Below, in pieces: positions 47,503 to 59,190 of a DNA stretch of 64,000 bases. Position numbers and translations under genes: made by a program. The notes beneath the pieces were generated by a model that ran no database searches, was not told the origin of the DNA, and saw nothing but the letters and a program-made list of their open reading frames with translations. This stretch comes from Sequoia sempervirens. Taxonomy: Eukaryota; Streptophyta; Pinopsida; Cupressales; Cupressaceae. How positions within the stretch are numbered: position 1 is the stretch's first letter; every line of letters begins with the position of its first letter. Location of the stretch: contig VDFB02193867.1 of assembly GCA_007258455.2 (NCBI GenBank), positions 525,121,692-525,185,691 on the forward strand, read 5' to 3'.

Positions 47503-48633
47503 TGTATGGTTCAGGGGCATCATGAAGTAAATGGATTTACAAGTTTTGGAAACATGGTCTAGTATTAGGCACGTTAGTGTTTGATGATTTTTTTGAGGTC
47601 TAATAAGGTCATATAGACCAATTTGTGATGTAATAATTCATATTAGTGTGGTTTGGGGTCATTTGAGTTAATATTACAAAAAATGCAAAATGATGTAAAA
47701 AATTGTCAAACAAAAGTTGCAAAATTGCAAAATTTGTAAAGTTGGAGAATCCCAATGATCATTGGAATTCAAAAGGAAACCGTAGGTGTTTTCATAGGTT
47801 GTTTAAAGTTTAAATAGGTGGAGTATTCTATGGATGGCTTCTGTTGAAGTTTTTTGAAAGAATAACAAAAAAGAATTCCTTGATTTCCCTAAATTTTCTA
47901 TTTGTTTGAATATTTATGTTGTATACTTTTATACTTGGTCGTACAGGGTCTTAATGCTCTTAAGGTGGTTGAACTTGATAGAATAATTTTTTGGATACAT
48001 TATAAATCCATTATTGTGTGTTTCATTGATTTTGAGGAGTTTTATAGGCCATTTTCAGAAAATGGGTTGTTAACCTTGATTTGAGGGTTTTGAAGCTCTT
48101 TAAAATGCATTAAGACCCATTCCTCCATCTGTGTCCAATTTAATTGAGTGGAATGGGTAAAATAGGATAGGGATTGATGATAGGAGAGTTTTTGGGAGTA
48201 GGGGAGGTCATTTGTGAGGCTGGGTCTGATGCGATAGTGGTGAAATGTGTGTAATTTGAGTGAAATTTGGAGTTTTCAGGTTGGTAAAGTTTGTAAAACT
48301 TGGGGATAGTAGACATTGAGGATATTTTAAGTTTGTGTAGGCTTAATAAGGGATTTTTGAGGTATTGGTTGAGTGAAATAAGTGAGGGAAGGAATTATTT
48401 CAATAAACCCTCTTGGAAAAGGGTGTAAATGAAGGTTTTGGAGTCTAGTGTTTAGGAGAGTGTTTCTTTAAGAAATAATGTTGGTTTTGGGGGTTTTGTA
48501 ACCTACTAAAAGACTTTCCATAGGTTTGTGGAGGTGGAAGGAAGTTTTGAGTATACTTTCTTTGTAAATTTGACCTACTTGAGGTCTAGGACAACATAGA
48601 AGTTGAGTTTTGAGAATGTTTGTCCAAAGTGAC
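47503..48633 (+). repeat. 3' LTR of element E, truncated
   Basis: It matches 45224-46350 and stops at CCAAAGTGAC, where the D LTR begins. The missing end (TATAATGTGTTTGAG onwards) was not found after element D. Confidence 0.75.
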
Positions 48634-49863
48634 TGTATAAGAGTGAATCTGCACCCCTTATGAAAATTCCCCTTTTCCTCTTCTACACTTTAGAAAACCA
48701 AGTCCAAAGGATTAATTACACCTAAGCCTGCTACTCCCATTCCACTTGGTACCTGTTTTGAGTGTTGGTGGAGGAATTCCTATTGGGGACACCCACATGG
48801 TGCATAGATGTCCACGTGATGCGCTTACATCCTTGGTAGATTCCTACAACTGAACTTGTAGAGGCTTATAATTCTCATTGGAAGTCAAGTTATAAAACCT
48901 CCTTCAGTTGACCAACCCAAATATGGTTATTTTCAACCCCTCTTAAAATTCTCTCCTTCTACATGCATTTCAAGCTTTCTCACACTCTTGCACTCACTCC
49001 AAGCATTGACTTCAACCATTCTAGCAGCACTCTTGCACTCCATTGCAGCATTAACTTCACTCCATCACTTTAGTAGAGAAGTTTTGGCATCAGAACATTG
49101 CAAGAAAGGCTCAAGTACTCTCATTCTCTCCTCCATTAGCCTTGAGTGCTTTTGGTGGAGGTGGTAAGCTTCCCATGCCTCTCTACTATTACTTGGTAGA
49201 GCAAGAAAACTTACTATTTTGTAGTGTTTTGGTGTTCTTCATTATATTAATTAATTTATAATACTTGCTTTCTTGGTTGTTTGTGGAGGTGGAAAAACCT
49301 AAATGAGGTTTTGATTGAGGTAGACCCCTATACAACCACCCAACATTTTCCTCCTCTTTGTGTGTAGGTGAACATGCTTTCAAGGAGCTAGTTGGCAACC
49401 AAGTTTCTTTGTGAGATAATCCTTGCCACCCTAACTCTTTCATTTTTACTTTATAACATTAGAGAGTATTTTTTTTACTTAATCATGTTATTTTGGCCCT
49501 TTAGTCGTAGTTAGCTAGGCCATTAGCTTGTTTTCTTAGGTTCAACCTTATCTCTTTAGTTGTTTGTTCATACAAATGCTGACACACTTGAGAGATACCA
49601 ACATACTGTGTTGTCATCCTAGGACCACACTTCCATCCTTGGGAAGAGAGCTTCCTAAGGCATAGCATTGAACCTCAAAATCAGCTTGCTTATCCCTTTT
49701 TTGAGTTTCAGGTCTTTAGAGTAGTCGAAGGTCCTTATGGTCCTCATTATTTTCATCCCGCATTTCTTAACACCATATTAAGCTAAGATAAGTTAGGGAA
49801 GCCTTCCACATCTTGGCCCTCCATGATCTAGGGCCTTGCACATGGTGGTACCCATCTCTTACA
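48634..49863 (+). repeat. 5' LTR of element D
   Basis: It starts TGTATAAGAGTGAATC and ends CATCTCTTACA, corresponding to the reverse complement of element B's LTRs. 1,230 bp. Confidence 0.75.
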
Positions 49864-49886
49864 TTTTGGTGAACCTGACATGAACC
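49864..49886 (+). other. Primer-binding site of element D
   Basis: TTTTGGTGAACCTGACATG directly follows the LTR, nearly identical to the site of element B. The tRNA is not assigned. Confidence 0.6.
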
Positions 49887-50041
49887 AACATCTATTCATC
49901 CATGGGCATTGAGGATTTTCCATTTATGCTCTGTGATTGTTTTATTCCTAAGTGTTGTGGATGTTTATGAGCATCACAAACCAGTCCTCAAATTTTTGGC
50001 ATATTGTAAGGAGAAGTATAAGACACCTCCTAATATAAAGG

Positions 50042-53000
50042 AAGAAAGTCTCTATGGATTTCTCTATAGTCCTTATCTCTGGTCCTACTATTGGTTTAGA
50101 TGTGTAACAATAGTTTTTAGGGAATGAGATGGGATTCTTTGAAAAAATAGATCATCCCTACCCCTTCATCTCCTACATGATTGTCAGTAGATGAGTATGA
50201 GCTCATTCAAAACCCTACAAAGTATGTCTCCACCTTTGCTAAAGGATTGGGTGACTTAGAAAATCACTTGGAAAGAAACTCAAAGATGGATAGGGCTGCT
50301 TGGATTGTTAGCGAGTTAAAACATATGATGGGTAAATATTGAATTGACATAGAACTTTTGACTAGCCTCCTCAGTATCGCTAAAGCATGTGCTCCTTTGA
50401 ACAATCCTAGCTTTGTACAAGGAGTCACTTTCAAAGAGTGTGAAGAAAAGTTAGCAGTATTGGTGTCTCCCACATCTGTTTACATGGCTAATGTGGTCCC
50501 TTATATTAGTATCCCTTCTATCTCCAAACAACCCAAAACTATCAAAGTAAACAAGGTCCCCTTGGGATTTAGCTTCATCCCCCTGTCACCTCTAGTGGTG
50601 AAGGTTTTAGTAGTGGTGATGGATTTGACAGTGGTGGTGATGCTTGTGGTGGTTATGAAATTGAAGGTGGCTCTGATGAAGGCCCTAATAGTGGTGGTTC
50701 TAGTAGAGGTCACAATGGTGGCGATTCTAGAGGTGGCTTTGGCGGTGGTTTTGGAGAAAGTTCCTCATGCCCTTTATCTTTTAATGACCCTATTTTGAAT
50801 ACTCTCCTTCAGAATATGGGTAAGATGTAGAGCCAGTTAGTGAGTCTTTCCCAAGCTTTTTCCCACCCTATCTTCCATCGTTTCTTCTAACACAACTTGT
50901 TGTTAGTTGCAATCCTGAACACTTCCTTCCCATAAGGAATGGAGATCCCTAATTTTGGAAAATATTACAATAAAGGGGATCCGTAGACACATGTGTCTAC
51001 TTTTAATGCCTTGTGCATCAACTTCTTCCACCACTATGCATTAATGGCTTATTTTCTTCCTCGATCACTCAAGGATGCAACATTTGAGTGGTATTGTTCC
51101 TTTCCTAAAAATTAGACTATTTTCTCATTTGATCAACTTGTGAATCAATTCATTATACAATTCCAAGAAAACATTAAGCTAATAATGAAAAATCATTGAT
51201 TTCATAGCGCACTGTCAGACACTCATTTCAAAAATCTTGTATTAGCTGCCCAATTTTGACATACAAAAGGTATTCATAGGGAACTTACAAAGGCCTTGGC
51301 AAGAGAAGTTTTCCTTATTAAGTACCCTTCTTTCACGTATTTGTGTGCAGCTCTACAAGAGTACCAAAAAATAGTTTTTTAGTTCAAGGGATCTTCCTCG
51401 CACTCCCTTTCTAAGGAAAAATCCATCGTATCAATATCCGGGAAAGGTAAGAATGTTACAAATGTAGTAGTTTCTATTGAGGACAATGATCTCAGGTGTA
51501 ACAAAAAACTCACAAATTTATCAGAATCCTATTCTTCTATCTTACAAAAGTTTATTGAAGGATAAGATTGTGACTTTTTTGAGTCCTAAGCCTTGTAAGG
51601 AGCCTTACCCTAATTGGTATGATGGAAGCACTTATTATCAATACCATTGAGTTAATGGACATGATATTAAATGTTGTATGTGACTGTGTCATGAGATATA
51701 GGACCACATCAAGGATTCTACTATTCATCTTGATGGGAGTAAAAAAAATTCTAACAAATCAGTGGCAAAAGCTAATAGTGAATTGAAGATACACATAGAC
51801 CCATTTCTGTTACATTTTGCTAACATGATTATCAATCCGACTAATTCTGTTACTCAACCCAAGGCCTATGTTAACATGGTCATGGTGACATCCACCACTC
51901 TACCTACACTTAGTTCACTAGAAATAACATTCATATCACAAGATTTACCCTTAAAGAACAAACCCTCTCTGCTCTGCATTCTCGCTCATCTCAATGGTAA
52001 CATTGTGACAGGAGTCTTGGTAGACCCTACTATTATTACAAAGGATAGATTAGTATTGAAGTCACTATAGAGGGAAGAATATTAAGAAAAAAATTTGACC
52101 ATTTGTACACACAATGGTATGTGTCTTAAACTTTATGGATCAATAACTTTGTCTATCCTAGTTGGACCTAGGGTTGTTGAATTAGTTTTTGATGTTATTC
52201 TAGAGATCTATTCAGGATGAAGCTAGGCATACCTTGGCTAGCTTCCATGAATAGAGTTTCCTCCATTATTCAAAAATGTTTAAAATTCTTCCATGAAGGT
52301 GTCATGCATGTAGTGCATGACACTAGATAGTATCCCTTGGTGCCCCATGGTGGATATCCATTGGATCACTTTTGGTTAGCCCTAATTGGTCTACTTCCTT
52401 TGAGAACAAACCTACTTTACAAGAATTATGTAAAGTACAAAACTGGGGGCATGGGATAGCTAAAGATGACCCTTCTTGTAATACATCAATCATTTGCCAC
52501 CTCTTCCTAAGAGGAGAAGGAGAAGCCTACATTGACTGCTCCCTCTTCCTCAAAGGGAAAGGAGAAGTCCACACTGAATGCCTCTCCTTTCCGTAAAGGA
52601 AAAGAGAAGGTCACTTTTTGTCGGATTGCCTCATCCTCTCCCATTTCTTGGGAGGAGTATTGGATGAGTCAAGCTGATGGATATCCATTGATTCTGATGA
52701 TTCCTCCTTGGAATAGGCCCAAGCTTAGGATCACGGATCTCCCTAATGAATCCCTTGGACCATGGTACTACTTATATGGTAGAAAGAAAGGTTTGCAAAG
52801 GGAATTCGATTTGCAACCTCCTACTACTTTTGCTCGTAAAGCAACAAGCTAGAACAAGTCCACTACCAAGGCTATTGATCTAACTTCCCCCGTTGCTTCT
52901 CTGCCTAAAAATCATGCTCCCATTCAAGAATCCATTCCTTTTCCAAAGATGGCTATAGTGGACATTCCTATGGTTGAGTAGGAGCCTTCTGATCATTTTC

Positions 53001-53877
53001 TAACCTTAGCTTCCAACTCCAATATTCATAGAAATTGCCTTGCGTGTGAATAAAAGTGTTCACAAAGGGATCTCTTGGCTGAGTAGGCCACCTCACAGAG
53101 GAGGGAAGAAGAGATTTCTACCCCAGATTTAGGGCTTTATACAACATCCTCTTTTCCCCTTCCCTATGTTCCTCTATAGTCTAGTTTCACATCACTTTAA
53201 GCTTCTGTTACAATCGTGAATGTTCATGACCCAAAGGGGGTGCAAGTGTTCATTGCTCCTTCAGTAGAGTTTCCTTTTTTGATGTACATTATAGATATCC
53301 TACCTTTCCCAAGGACCATAGCCATGAAAAACACCTCGGTGCTATCTACTATGGTCTTCTTCACCTCCTTTTCCTCTACACCTCTTGCCTCATCTATGGG
53401 GAGCTCACCTCCCTTGACAAAGTAGAAGTTGGAGAGAAGTTCCTCTTAAAATGGGGAACATAAGAGGAGCCAACCTTCTCTGAAATGGTGGACCCGTAAT
53501 GAATTTTTTGTCCTAGTGATAGAACCAGTCCAACTTCCCTTGATTTTGTCACCACTCCCGAGTCGTTCAGTTTGCCTAGCAGTGAATCTTAGGTGCCATG
53601 TTCCCTATCCATTGAATTTAAGCATGGTACCCCCATAAGGTGCATGTTTAATTTTTTGGATAAAGTTCCAACCTTGTTAGCGATCTTCACAAAATTGTTG
53701 ACCTTAGCTCCAGAAGAGCTCAAAGGAGAGGGCCTCGTAGGGCCCTCTTCCTTGGCCCTTATTGTCGGAGGGTTGTATGCTCCTCCTCTTAACATCCCAC
53801 CATTGCAAGCTTTTCCTCCTTCCCCCTATGATGATTTAGAGTGGGAAGCAGATGACCTCTTTAGCAATCAATGTTAG
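50042..53877 (+). pseudogene. gag-pro: Element D Gag-protease polyprotein, decayed
   Basis: This is the counterpart of 17640-13772, of nearly the same length and with the same end: a stop at 53875-53877 after YDDLEWEADDLF. Pieces in order: GLGDLENHLERNSKMDRA (50245); VKVNKVPLGFSF-like sequence; a Gly/Ser-rich stretch (50600-50800) ending NDPILNTLLQNMGKM; a Gag domain (50940-51190) with stops; a Cys/His motif with NGHDIKCC near 51665; the protease region (52130-52330) with GPRVVELVFDVI; then the unrecognised C-terminal region with WNRPKLRITDLPNESLGPWY (52715). Stops and frameshifts are frequent. The ATG of element B reads AAG here. Confidence 0.7.
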
Positions 53878-54300
53878 GAGGAGACCTCTTCTTGATCTTG
53901 TATGTGTGTGTGTGTGTTTTGTGATGTGCTCCCCCAGGCTTGTACTATGTGTGCCTGGATGACCCTTGTCACCCCTATTGGTGCTTGGATATAGGAATGC
54001 TTTTTGTGTCATAAACCTTCTTCTATTTGTATCATCATTCTTCCATTTTTGTCCTTGACTTTCGATAAATTGGGGGCGATGCAAAGTGTTGGGGGCATTT
54101 AGGCTTCCCTTCCATGTTGACCCAATTTTTTTTATTTTTACTTTGTTTTCAATGCATTCTTCCTCATCTAGTTGGGGATTTATGATATTTTTCCTTGCAT
54201 CATGGTTACCTATTATTTATATAAGCTTGGACATATCTGACCCCGTGAAACTGATCTCCTTATGCTCTTTGTTTATGTTTTTCTCCTTTTTATTTACATA
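53878..54300 (+). other. Element D 3' untranslated remnant
   Basis: Similar to element B after its ORF. Contains a short GT repeat (53903-53920) at the same place as a CA-rich stretch in B, and a purine-rich GTTGGGGGCATT. Confidence 0.5.
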
Positions 54301-54303
54301 CAT

Positions 54304-54331
54304 GTATATATACATATATATATATATATAT
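54304..54331. repeat. TA microsatellite
   Basis: A TA-rich run (TATATACATATATATATATA-like) at the place where similarity to element B ends. From here to 55030 I see nothing identifiable. Confidence 0.8.
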
Positions 54332-55039
54332 TCATTCATTTGTAAATTAATACTATCATTTAAATTAAGGAACTTTAATTTCATCTCAAGCATCCATATA
54401 TATAAACTAAAAGGAATTTCTTTTCACTTAATTTTCACATAACAAAATCTCTTATCATTTTTAATCATTCTTTACAATACTTACTTTCGTTTTCTTCAAA
54501 ACATAGAGTTTGAGTAGACAATTTAATCTACAAGCCATTCATTTTCAATCACTGAAACATTTCAAGTCATGAAATTGCGTTCTTCTATATATGCCAAATA
54601 GTTCAAATGCAAGTCATCATGCCATTTGTGGTGTGTGCACCCATATTCCAACTAGCTTAATGTTTGATCCGATTAAACAATCCTACTTCAACCATGTTCT
54701 CATCCTTCAACCTGTCACCTTGCAACTGCACACACTTGCACTTGCAAATTTATTAGTAACGTTCAATCCTTGATAACATATAAGATAATTTCCAAAAGTT
54801 CGCATAGTCAACATCAGTCAACTTCTTTCATTCAATTTTGAAAAATTCCAAAATTTCCATTTAATATATATTGAATTTCTTCAATAATTCAATTTTCCAT
54901 ATTATAATAAATATGCACAAAATTGGGTTATGACACTATTAATGCATCACAGAGGCTCCCTCATCTCACTCTTTCCTAATCTCAATTTATTTTCAAATGA
55001 AGATCTTTATGACTAATCTCAACTCCTCAGAGGGAGATG

Positions 55040-55249
55040 TATTTCAATGGATTGAGATTTCCAATTTTCAAATCAAAGGCGCTTTTAGATCTCACCCAAA
55101 GGAAAGCCACCTTTTATCCTCCTTTGATTGATATTTAATTGTAAAATAATATCTCTAAGTATGAAGCCCTTATTGTTGGCTTAAGTGTGATGCAAATGCA
55201 TTGTCACCAAACATCTTCACTTACATGGTGATTTTAAAATCATCAAAAC
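55040..55249 (+). pseudogene. Archaeal-type RNase H fragment of another Tat-like element
   Basis: Across two frameshifts the translation gives EMYFNG, ISPKGKPPF, LIFNCK, NNISKYEALIVGL and HLHLHGDFKII. These follow the order of the second RNase H of Tat-type gypsy elements (FDG, ISPxG, NNxAEYEAL, GDSxLI). The first catalytic Asp reads Asn. The assembly gap cuts the domain off. Confidence 0.6.
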
Positions 55250-55349
55250 NNNNNNNNNNNNNNNNNNNNNNNNNNNNNNNNNNNNNNNNNNNNNNNNNNN
55301 NNNNNNNNNNNNNNNNNNNNNNNNNNNNNNNNNNNNNNNNNNNNNNNNN
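55250..55349. other. Assembly gap, 100 N
   Basis: Exactly 100 N, the usual placeholder for a scaffold gap of unknown length. Sequence on the two sides need not be adjacent in the genome. Confidence 0.98.
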
Positions 55350-55452
55350 GGGACCTCATCTCAAATATAAATCCTCAACAATTACACCTCAATGGGGTTT
55401 GAACCTTCATGGAAAGAATAACAACACAGCAACTCAACCATCACACCATGCC
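55350..55452 (-). mobile_element. tRNA-like SINE head
   Basis: Read on the minus strand: GGTGTGATGGTTGAGTTGC, resembling a tRNA A box, then 25-30 bases later GGTTCAAACCCC, a good B box. The 3' side runs into the gap. A degraded tRNA gene is the alternative, but no cloverleaf could be drawn. Confidence 0.4.
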
Positions 55453-57095
55453 ACTATTAGTTGTCGATAATTTAAGTTAGCACTAGTTGCGGGAAGAAAA
55501 TTATTAGTAGTAACCAAATGGTGGTTATTATATAAACTTGGTGTGAAACAATGAGATATCCTATTTATGTTCTTATCTTTTTTATTTCATCGTAGTAAAC
55601 AACATTGGAATACATTATTCAAAACTAATGGTTCTTAGAGAGATGAAGTAATTTTACATTTTCTTAGTCTAAACCCATCATCTTGTGACATATGGCTTCA
55701 TATTGAATCATGTTTTTTTCTAATAGCTTGTCACTTGTCTCTAAAAGGATAAATTAGAAAATACCACTCACCCTATCATTAAAAAATTATATTGTATGAC
55801 AATCAATTAGTAGTGTAGACTATCACCTAACATAAAGAAAACACCATAACTCAACTTCCCATAAGATAATAGCTTCCCACATTCAATTTTAAATTTGCAT
55901 GTAAGTTCCTTCTATTAGCTACTCAAATTAAATATTGCTAAATAATCACATGATAGAATGGGAAGAGGAAAATCATCAACCTTACAAACCATAAGTCAAC
56001 ATTAGATGCCACATGTATTGATTATGTATACCTATGTGGCAATGGAAATTGAATAGAGAATTGATTGAGCTAATTAACCATAAGATAGAAAATTGACAAC
56101 TAAGAATTGATGACCAAACCACATAAGTCTCAAACATCCACCAATAGTGACTTAGCATGCAAATATAACATAAAATCATATGCTAAAAGAAAAGACTTAG
56201 GACTTTATAAATGACCTCTAAATAGACCACCATGACTATTTAATTAGGGAGTTAGACCAGACAACACATGGAGAGACCAAAAAATGTTCCAAAGAACAAA
56301 TTGTAGGGATACAAGGCATGAAGTTAGGCAGAAGAACAAGATAAGTTCCCATTTAACCCCATTTAAAATATCTCCTATTTTTTTATCAATAATAAGGGGA
56401 ACAAGACAGTATAGAGAGTTATGAAGAGGTATTATTAGATTAGACGTCAACAAGAGGGATGGGAAAAATGCTAGAAACATGGACAAGTGAGATTAGTATA
56501 TCTAAAAGAGAAGGGGATAATATGACTAAGTCCATGAAGGAGGAGAAAAAGTACATACATGATGAAACAAAACTTCCATTGAAAATGTGACCCTATCCTG
56601 ATAGTAAAATATCATAAATGAATCAAATATGTCTACATCACATATAATAATACATGAAAACACATTAAAATCTATAAGATGAGCATGCCTAGTAATCAAG
56701 AATAATAGACCATGATAATATATGATATAAAGATATAATAATGAAGATCTATTTGAGGGTGGGAAGTTAGGGTTCACAAGATTGTGGACTCAAAGTGCAA
56801 AAAAATAACATAAGGATGTAAAAGGTAATTTCTAATTGTAATAAGAAAATTAATTAATATTTAGATGTAAAACTAAAATTTTAAATACCCCACCAAAATT
56901 TGTTAGGGGTGGTGAAAGCTATATCATGCGATATAGGCTCTAACCCTAGAATAAAGATGTATAAATGAAGCAATTATATGAAAGGGAAATTAAACTCTAA
57001 TTAAATCTAAAAATGAGACATAATATTCAAAACACAACAAGCCTAAAAGCTATAATCAAGGAAATAACCCTAGGGGGAATGCTAAGTTATGTAAG
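55453..57095. other. AT-rich DNA, nothing identified
   Basis: No long frame, domain or terminal repeat was recognised; short minus-strand frames here show no known motif. Confidence 0.6.
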
Positions 57096-57135
57096 TAAAT
57101 ATTAGGTTCACAAAAAATGTAAGTGTAAAAATACC
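57096..57135 (-). other. Possible primer-site and LTR junction
   Basis: TTAGGTTCACAAAAAATGTAAG (in two pieces: TTAGGTTCAC, then AAAAAATGTAAG) resembles the primer-site/LTR join of element B (TTAGGCTCAC, then CAAAAATGTAAG). This suggests a further, very decayed minus-strand element of that family with its 5' LTR starting near 57116. No second LTR was found. 57136-58012 shows nothing else. Confidence 0.3.
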
Positions 57136-58059
57136 TTACATGGATTAATCTATGCCAATTAAATAAATTCAATGATAAAAAAATGATTAATCAAAATTAA
57201 TTAGAGTTAAAAACTGATAATTTAGAATGTTAATTTTTGGAAGTGAAATGAGAATAGATATGGCACTCAACATAGGGAGTTCAACAACATTGGAGGATAA
57301 TGTTGGTGTCACACAATCTATTCACCATATTCAAAAATTGATATCCACAATATCAATACTACGTGAACTATTTACAGACACAAAATTCTTTGTAAGTTAA
57401 CTATACGTGGCTCATGGTTGATTCCAAGCTCTGCAAAAATGATCTAATCAAGAAAAAATGTCTTGTAACTCATGGGATTGATGTAGCAAACTGTAGACTT
57501 CTAAGACTAGATTTTCCTCAATCTAGATATCTAAAATCATGCAAGGACATGTCATATTTAGAAATACCTTAAGGGAAGCTATTGAATCACAAGATTATTT
57601 TTCTCCCCAGTTAACCCCCTTGTCAAACCAACCTTATGGCCTTGGTTAGTGTTTGGAAGACAATAATTAGCACATGGGTGGCTTATCTGCAAATTCTAAT
57701 TTTGATGTAAATGGGTTCTTTTTAAGCTCCTATACTAATAATTTCTCTTTTTAGTCACTTATGATTTTTCCCTCTGAAATTAATATTCCATTGAATGCCT
57801 TTAAATACCAAGATGTAAATAGATTTTGTCATATAGGCAAGTACCAAGTCAACTCACAATTACTAAGAAAGGGTAGGAATTAATAATTTGTGGTCAATTT
57901 CAAATAGTTCGAGATCTAACCCAATTGAATGTGGAAAATAGATGCAAATAGATTACAATAAGATTGAATCTATGAAAATGTGTAAAAATATGAATAGATA
58001 AAAATGAATAGAATTTTTTTTAAAAGAGGGGTTAAAATTTATTCAAACTAAACAAAAGA

Positions 58060-58560
58060 AGTACAAAGCAAGGGCATTACACGCCCCTATCAATCTCCAC
58101 TAAGATGTCCAACTTTTGAGACAAATCGAGGGGAAAATGACCCCTATCCACAATATTCCAATTTTACAAATGATTAGAGGCCCATTTGGCCAAATAATCC
58201 ACTACTCCATTCCATTCTCTAGGAATGTGATAGAAAGTAACAGATTCCAAGGATGCACACAGATTAAGAATCTCATTAATAATCAAAGCTAAATGCCAAA
58301 TGACAACTTTTAATTGCTGCCTATTCAAAAAAGTCACCACCACTTGAGAATCATATTCACAAATGATCCTTCTCTACCCAAGATCGCAACCACACTCCAC
58401 AACATATAAAATGGCAAGAGCGGCAAGAGCCTCCATCAAATTGTTGGTATGTACACCCTTATAAATAGAAAAGATAAACTAAACATCCCCATAACTATTC
58501 CACTTACCGTATACAACATAACCTTTTTTGCACATGAAGAATAAAATTCTATTTTTTCTG
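58060..58560 (-). pseudogene. LINE RNase H domain
   Basis: The reading gives NLMEALAALAILYVVECG, RRIICEYDSQVVVTFLN, then VTFYHIPREWNGVVDYLAKW. The E, the D of EYDS and the VxHIPREWN-xxDxLAK motif match the RVT_3-type RNase H at the end of plant LINE ORF2. It degrades RNA in the RNA-DNA hybrid. One stop is visible in the middle. Confidence 0.75.
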
Positions 58561-59190
58561 AATTTAGATTTGTAACTACGATATCTAGTGCTTCCAATTG
58601 GTTTCATGGTGTTTTATTGAATATTTTTTCCTTAATCAAGTTTCAAAGTCAAACCAATTACAATTCAGACATAGGCAGACTGTATACAACACAACTTTTT
58701 TGTATGTATCAAAAAAAAAAAAATTGTTGGATCAAGTACTTCAATATCTGGTGCACTCATATTTTTCAAAATTTTCTTTTGATAATCTACTATTTTTCCA
58801 CATCTGCAAAGCAAAGAGTTTGATTTTCAGTGAAAAACCTATGTTTAATAAAACTGAAAAAAATACATAATAAAATCAAAACTTATTAAAATTATATTCG
58901 TTGGATAGCTCATTCCGAGGACTACCATCATCCAATTGGGCATGTGAAGTCTCCTCCATTTTCATCCTCAACCTGAGCTTTGAAGGGAAAAATTATGGAG
59001 TTTTTTGGTGCCAAAGGATGAGAAGGTGGGAAAAGGGGGTGCGCTCGAACCAAGGAGGTTTGCTCAAACCAAGGTTCGCTAGAACCCTAGTTTGAGTGAA
59101 CCTCTTTCAAGGACTCTTTGAACTTTCTAGACCAGTGGGACCTGCATTTGGCTAAGGATTAAGTTTCAAACCAAAGTTCAGTTTAGACCC
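58560..59190 (-). other. Disrupted segment within LINE ORF2
   Basis: Between the zinc-finger region and RNase H the expected ORF2 sequence is not readable. A 24-bp imperfect direct repeat (GTATACAACATAACCTTTTT at 58509; GTATACAACACAACTTTTTT at 58682) and a run of 13 A (58711-58723) occur here, and GAACCAAGG is repeated near 59046-59072. An insertion or large rearrangement is likely. Confidence 0.45.

Larger units (their letters stand above)
45224..48633 (+). mobile_element. Element E: LTR element lacking pol, 3' end cut off
   Basis: 45224-46479 and 47503-48633 are direct repeats that match almost throughout (for example ATGGTCTAGTATTAGG in both). Between them is a 1.0 kb interior. A primer site TGTATCAGAGCTTAGG lies at 46532, so the element is on the plus strand. 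The right repeat stops abruptly where element D begins, lacking about 130 bp of its end. No gag or pol domain was recognised, so it is a small non-autonomous element of LARD/TRIM type. Confidence 0.75.
48634..54290 (+). mobile_element. Element D: second member of the B family, 3' end missing
   Basis: A 5' LTR (48634-49863), primer site and gag-protease ORF match element B, which lies in the opposite orientation. Similarity to B continues after the ORF (TGCAAAGTGTTG, CTTCCATGTTGACCCAA near 54105) and fades near 54290, before any 3' LTR. The 72-bp repeat of B is not seen here. D either lost its 3' half or was broken by later rearrangement. Like B it encodes no reverse transcriptase or integrase. 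Confidence 0.8.

Noticed and set aside
45224..48633. Simple segmental duplication of host DNA
   Set aside because: The repeats flank a methionine-tRNA-type primer site and begin with TG, so they are LTRs.
54086..54442. 118-codon frame that looks like a membrane protein
   Set aside because: It consists of T-rich and TA-repeat DNA in a decayed 3' untranslated region; no conserved motif.
55350..55452. Functional tRNA gene
   Set aside because: There are A and B box-like motifs, but no cloverleaf pairing could be drawn and the segment abuts the gap.
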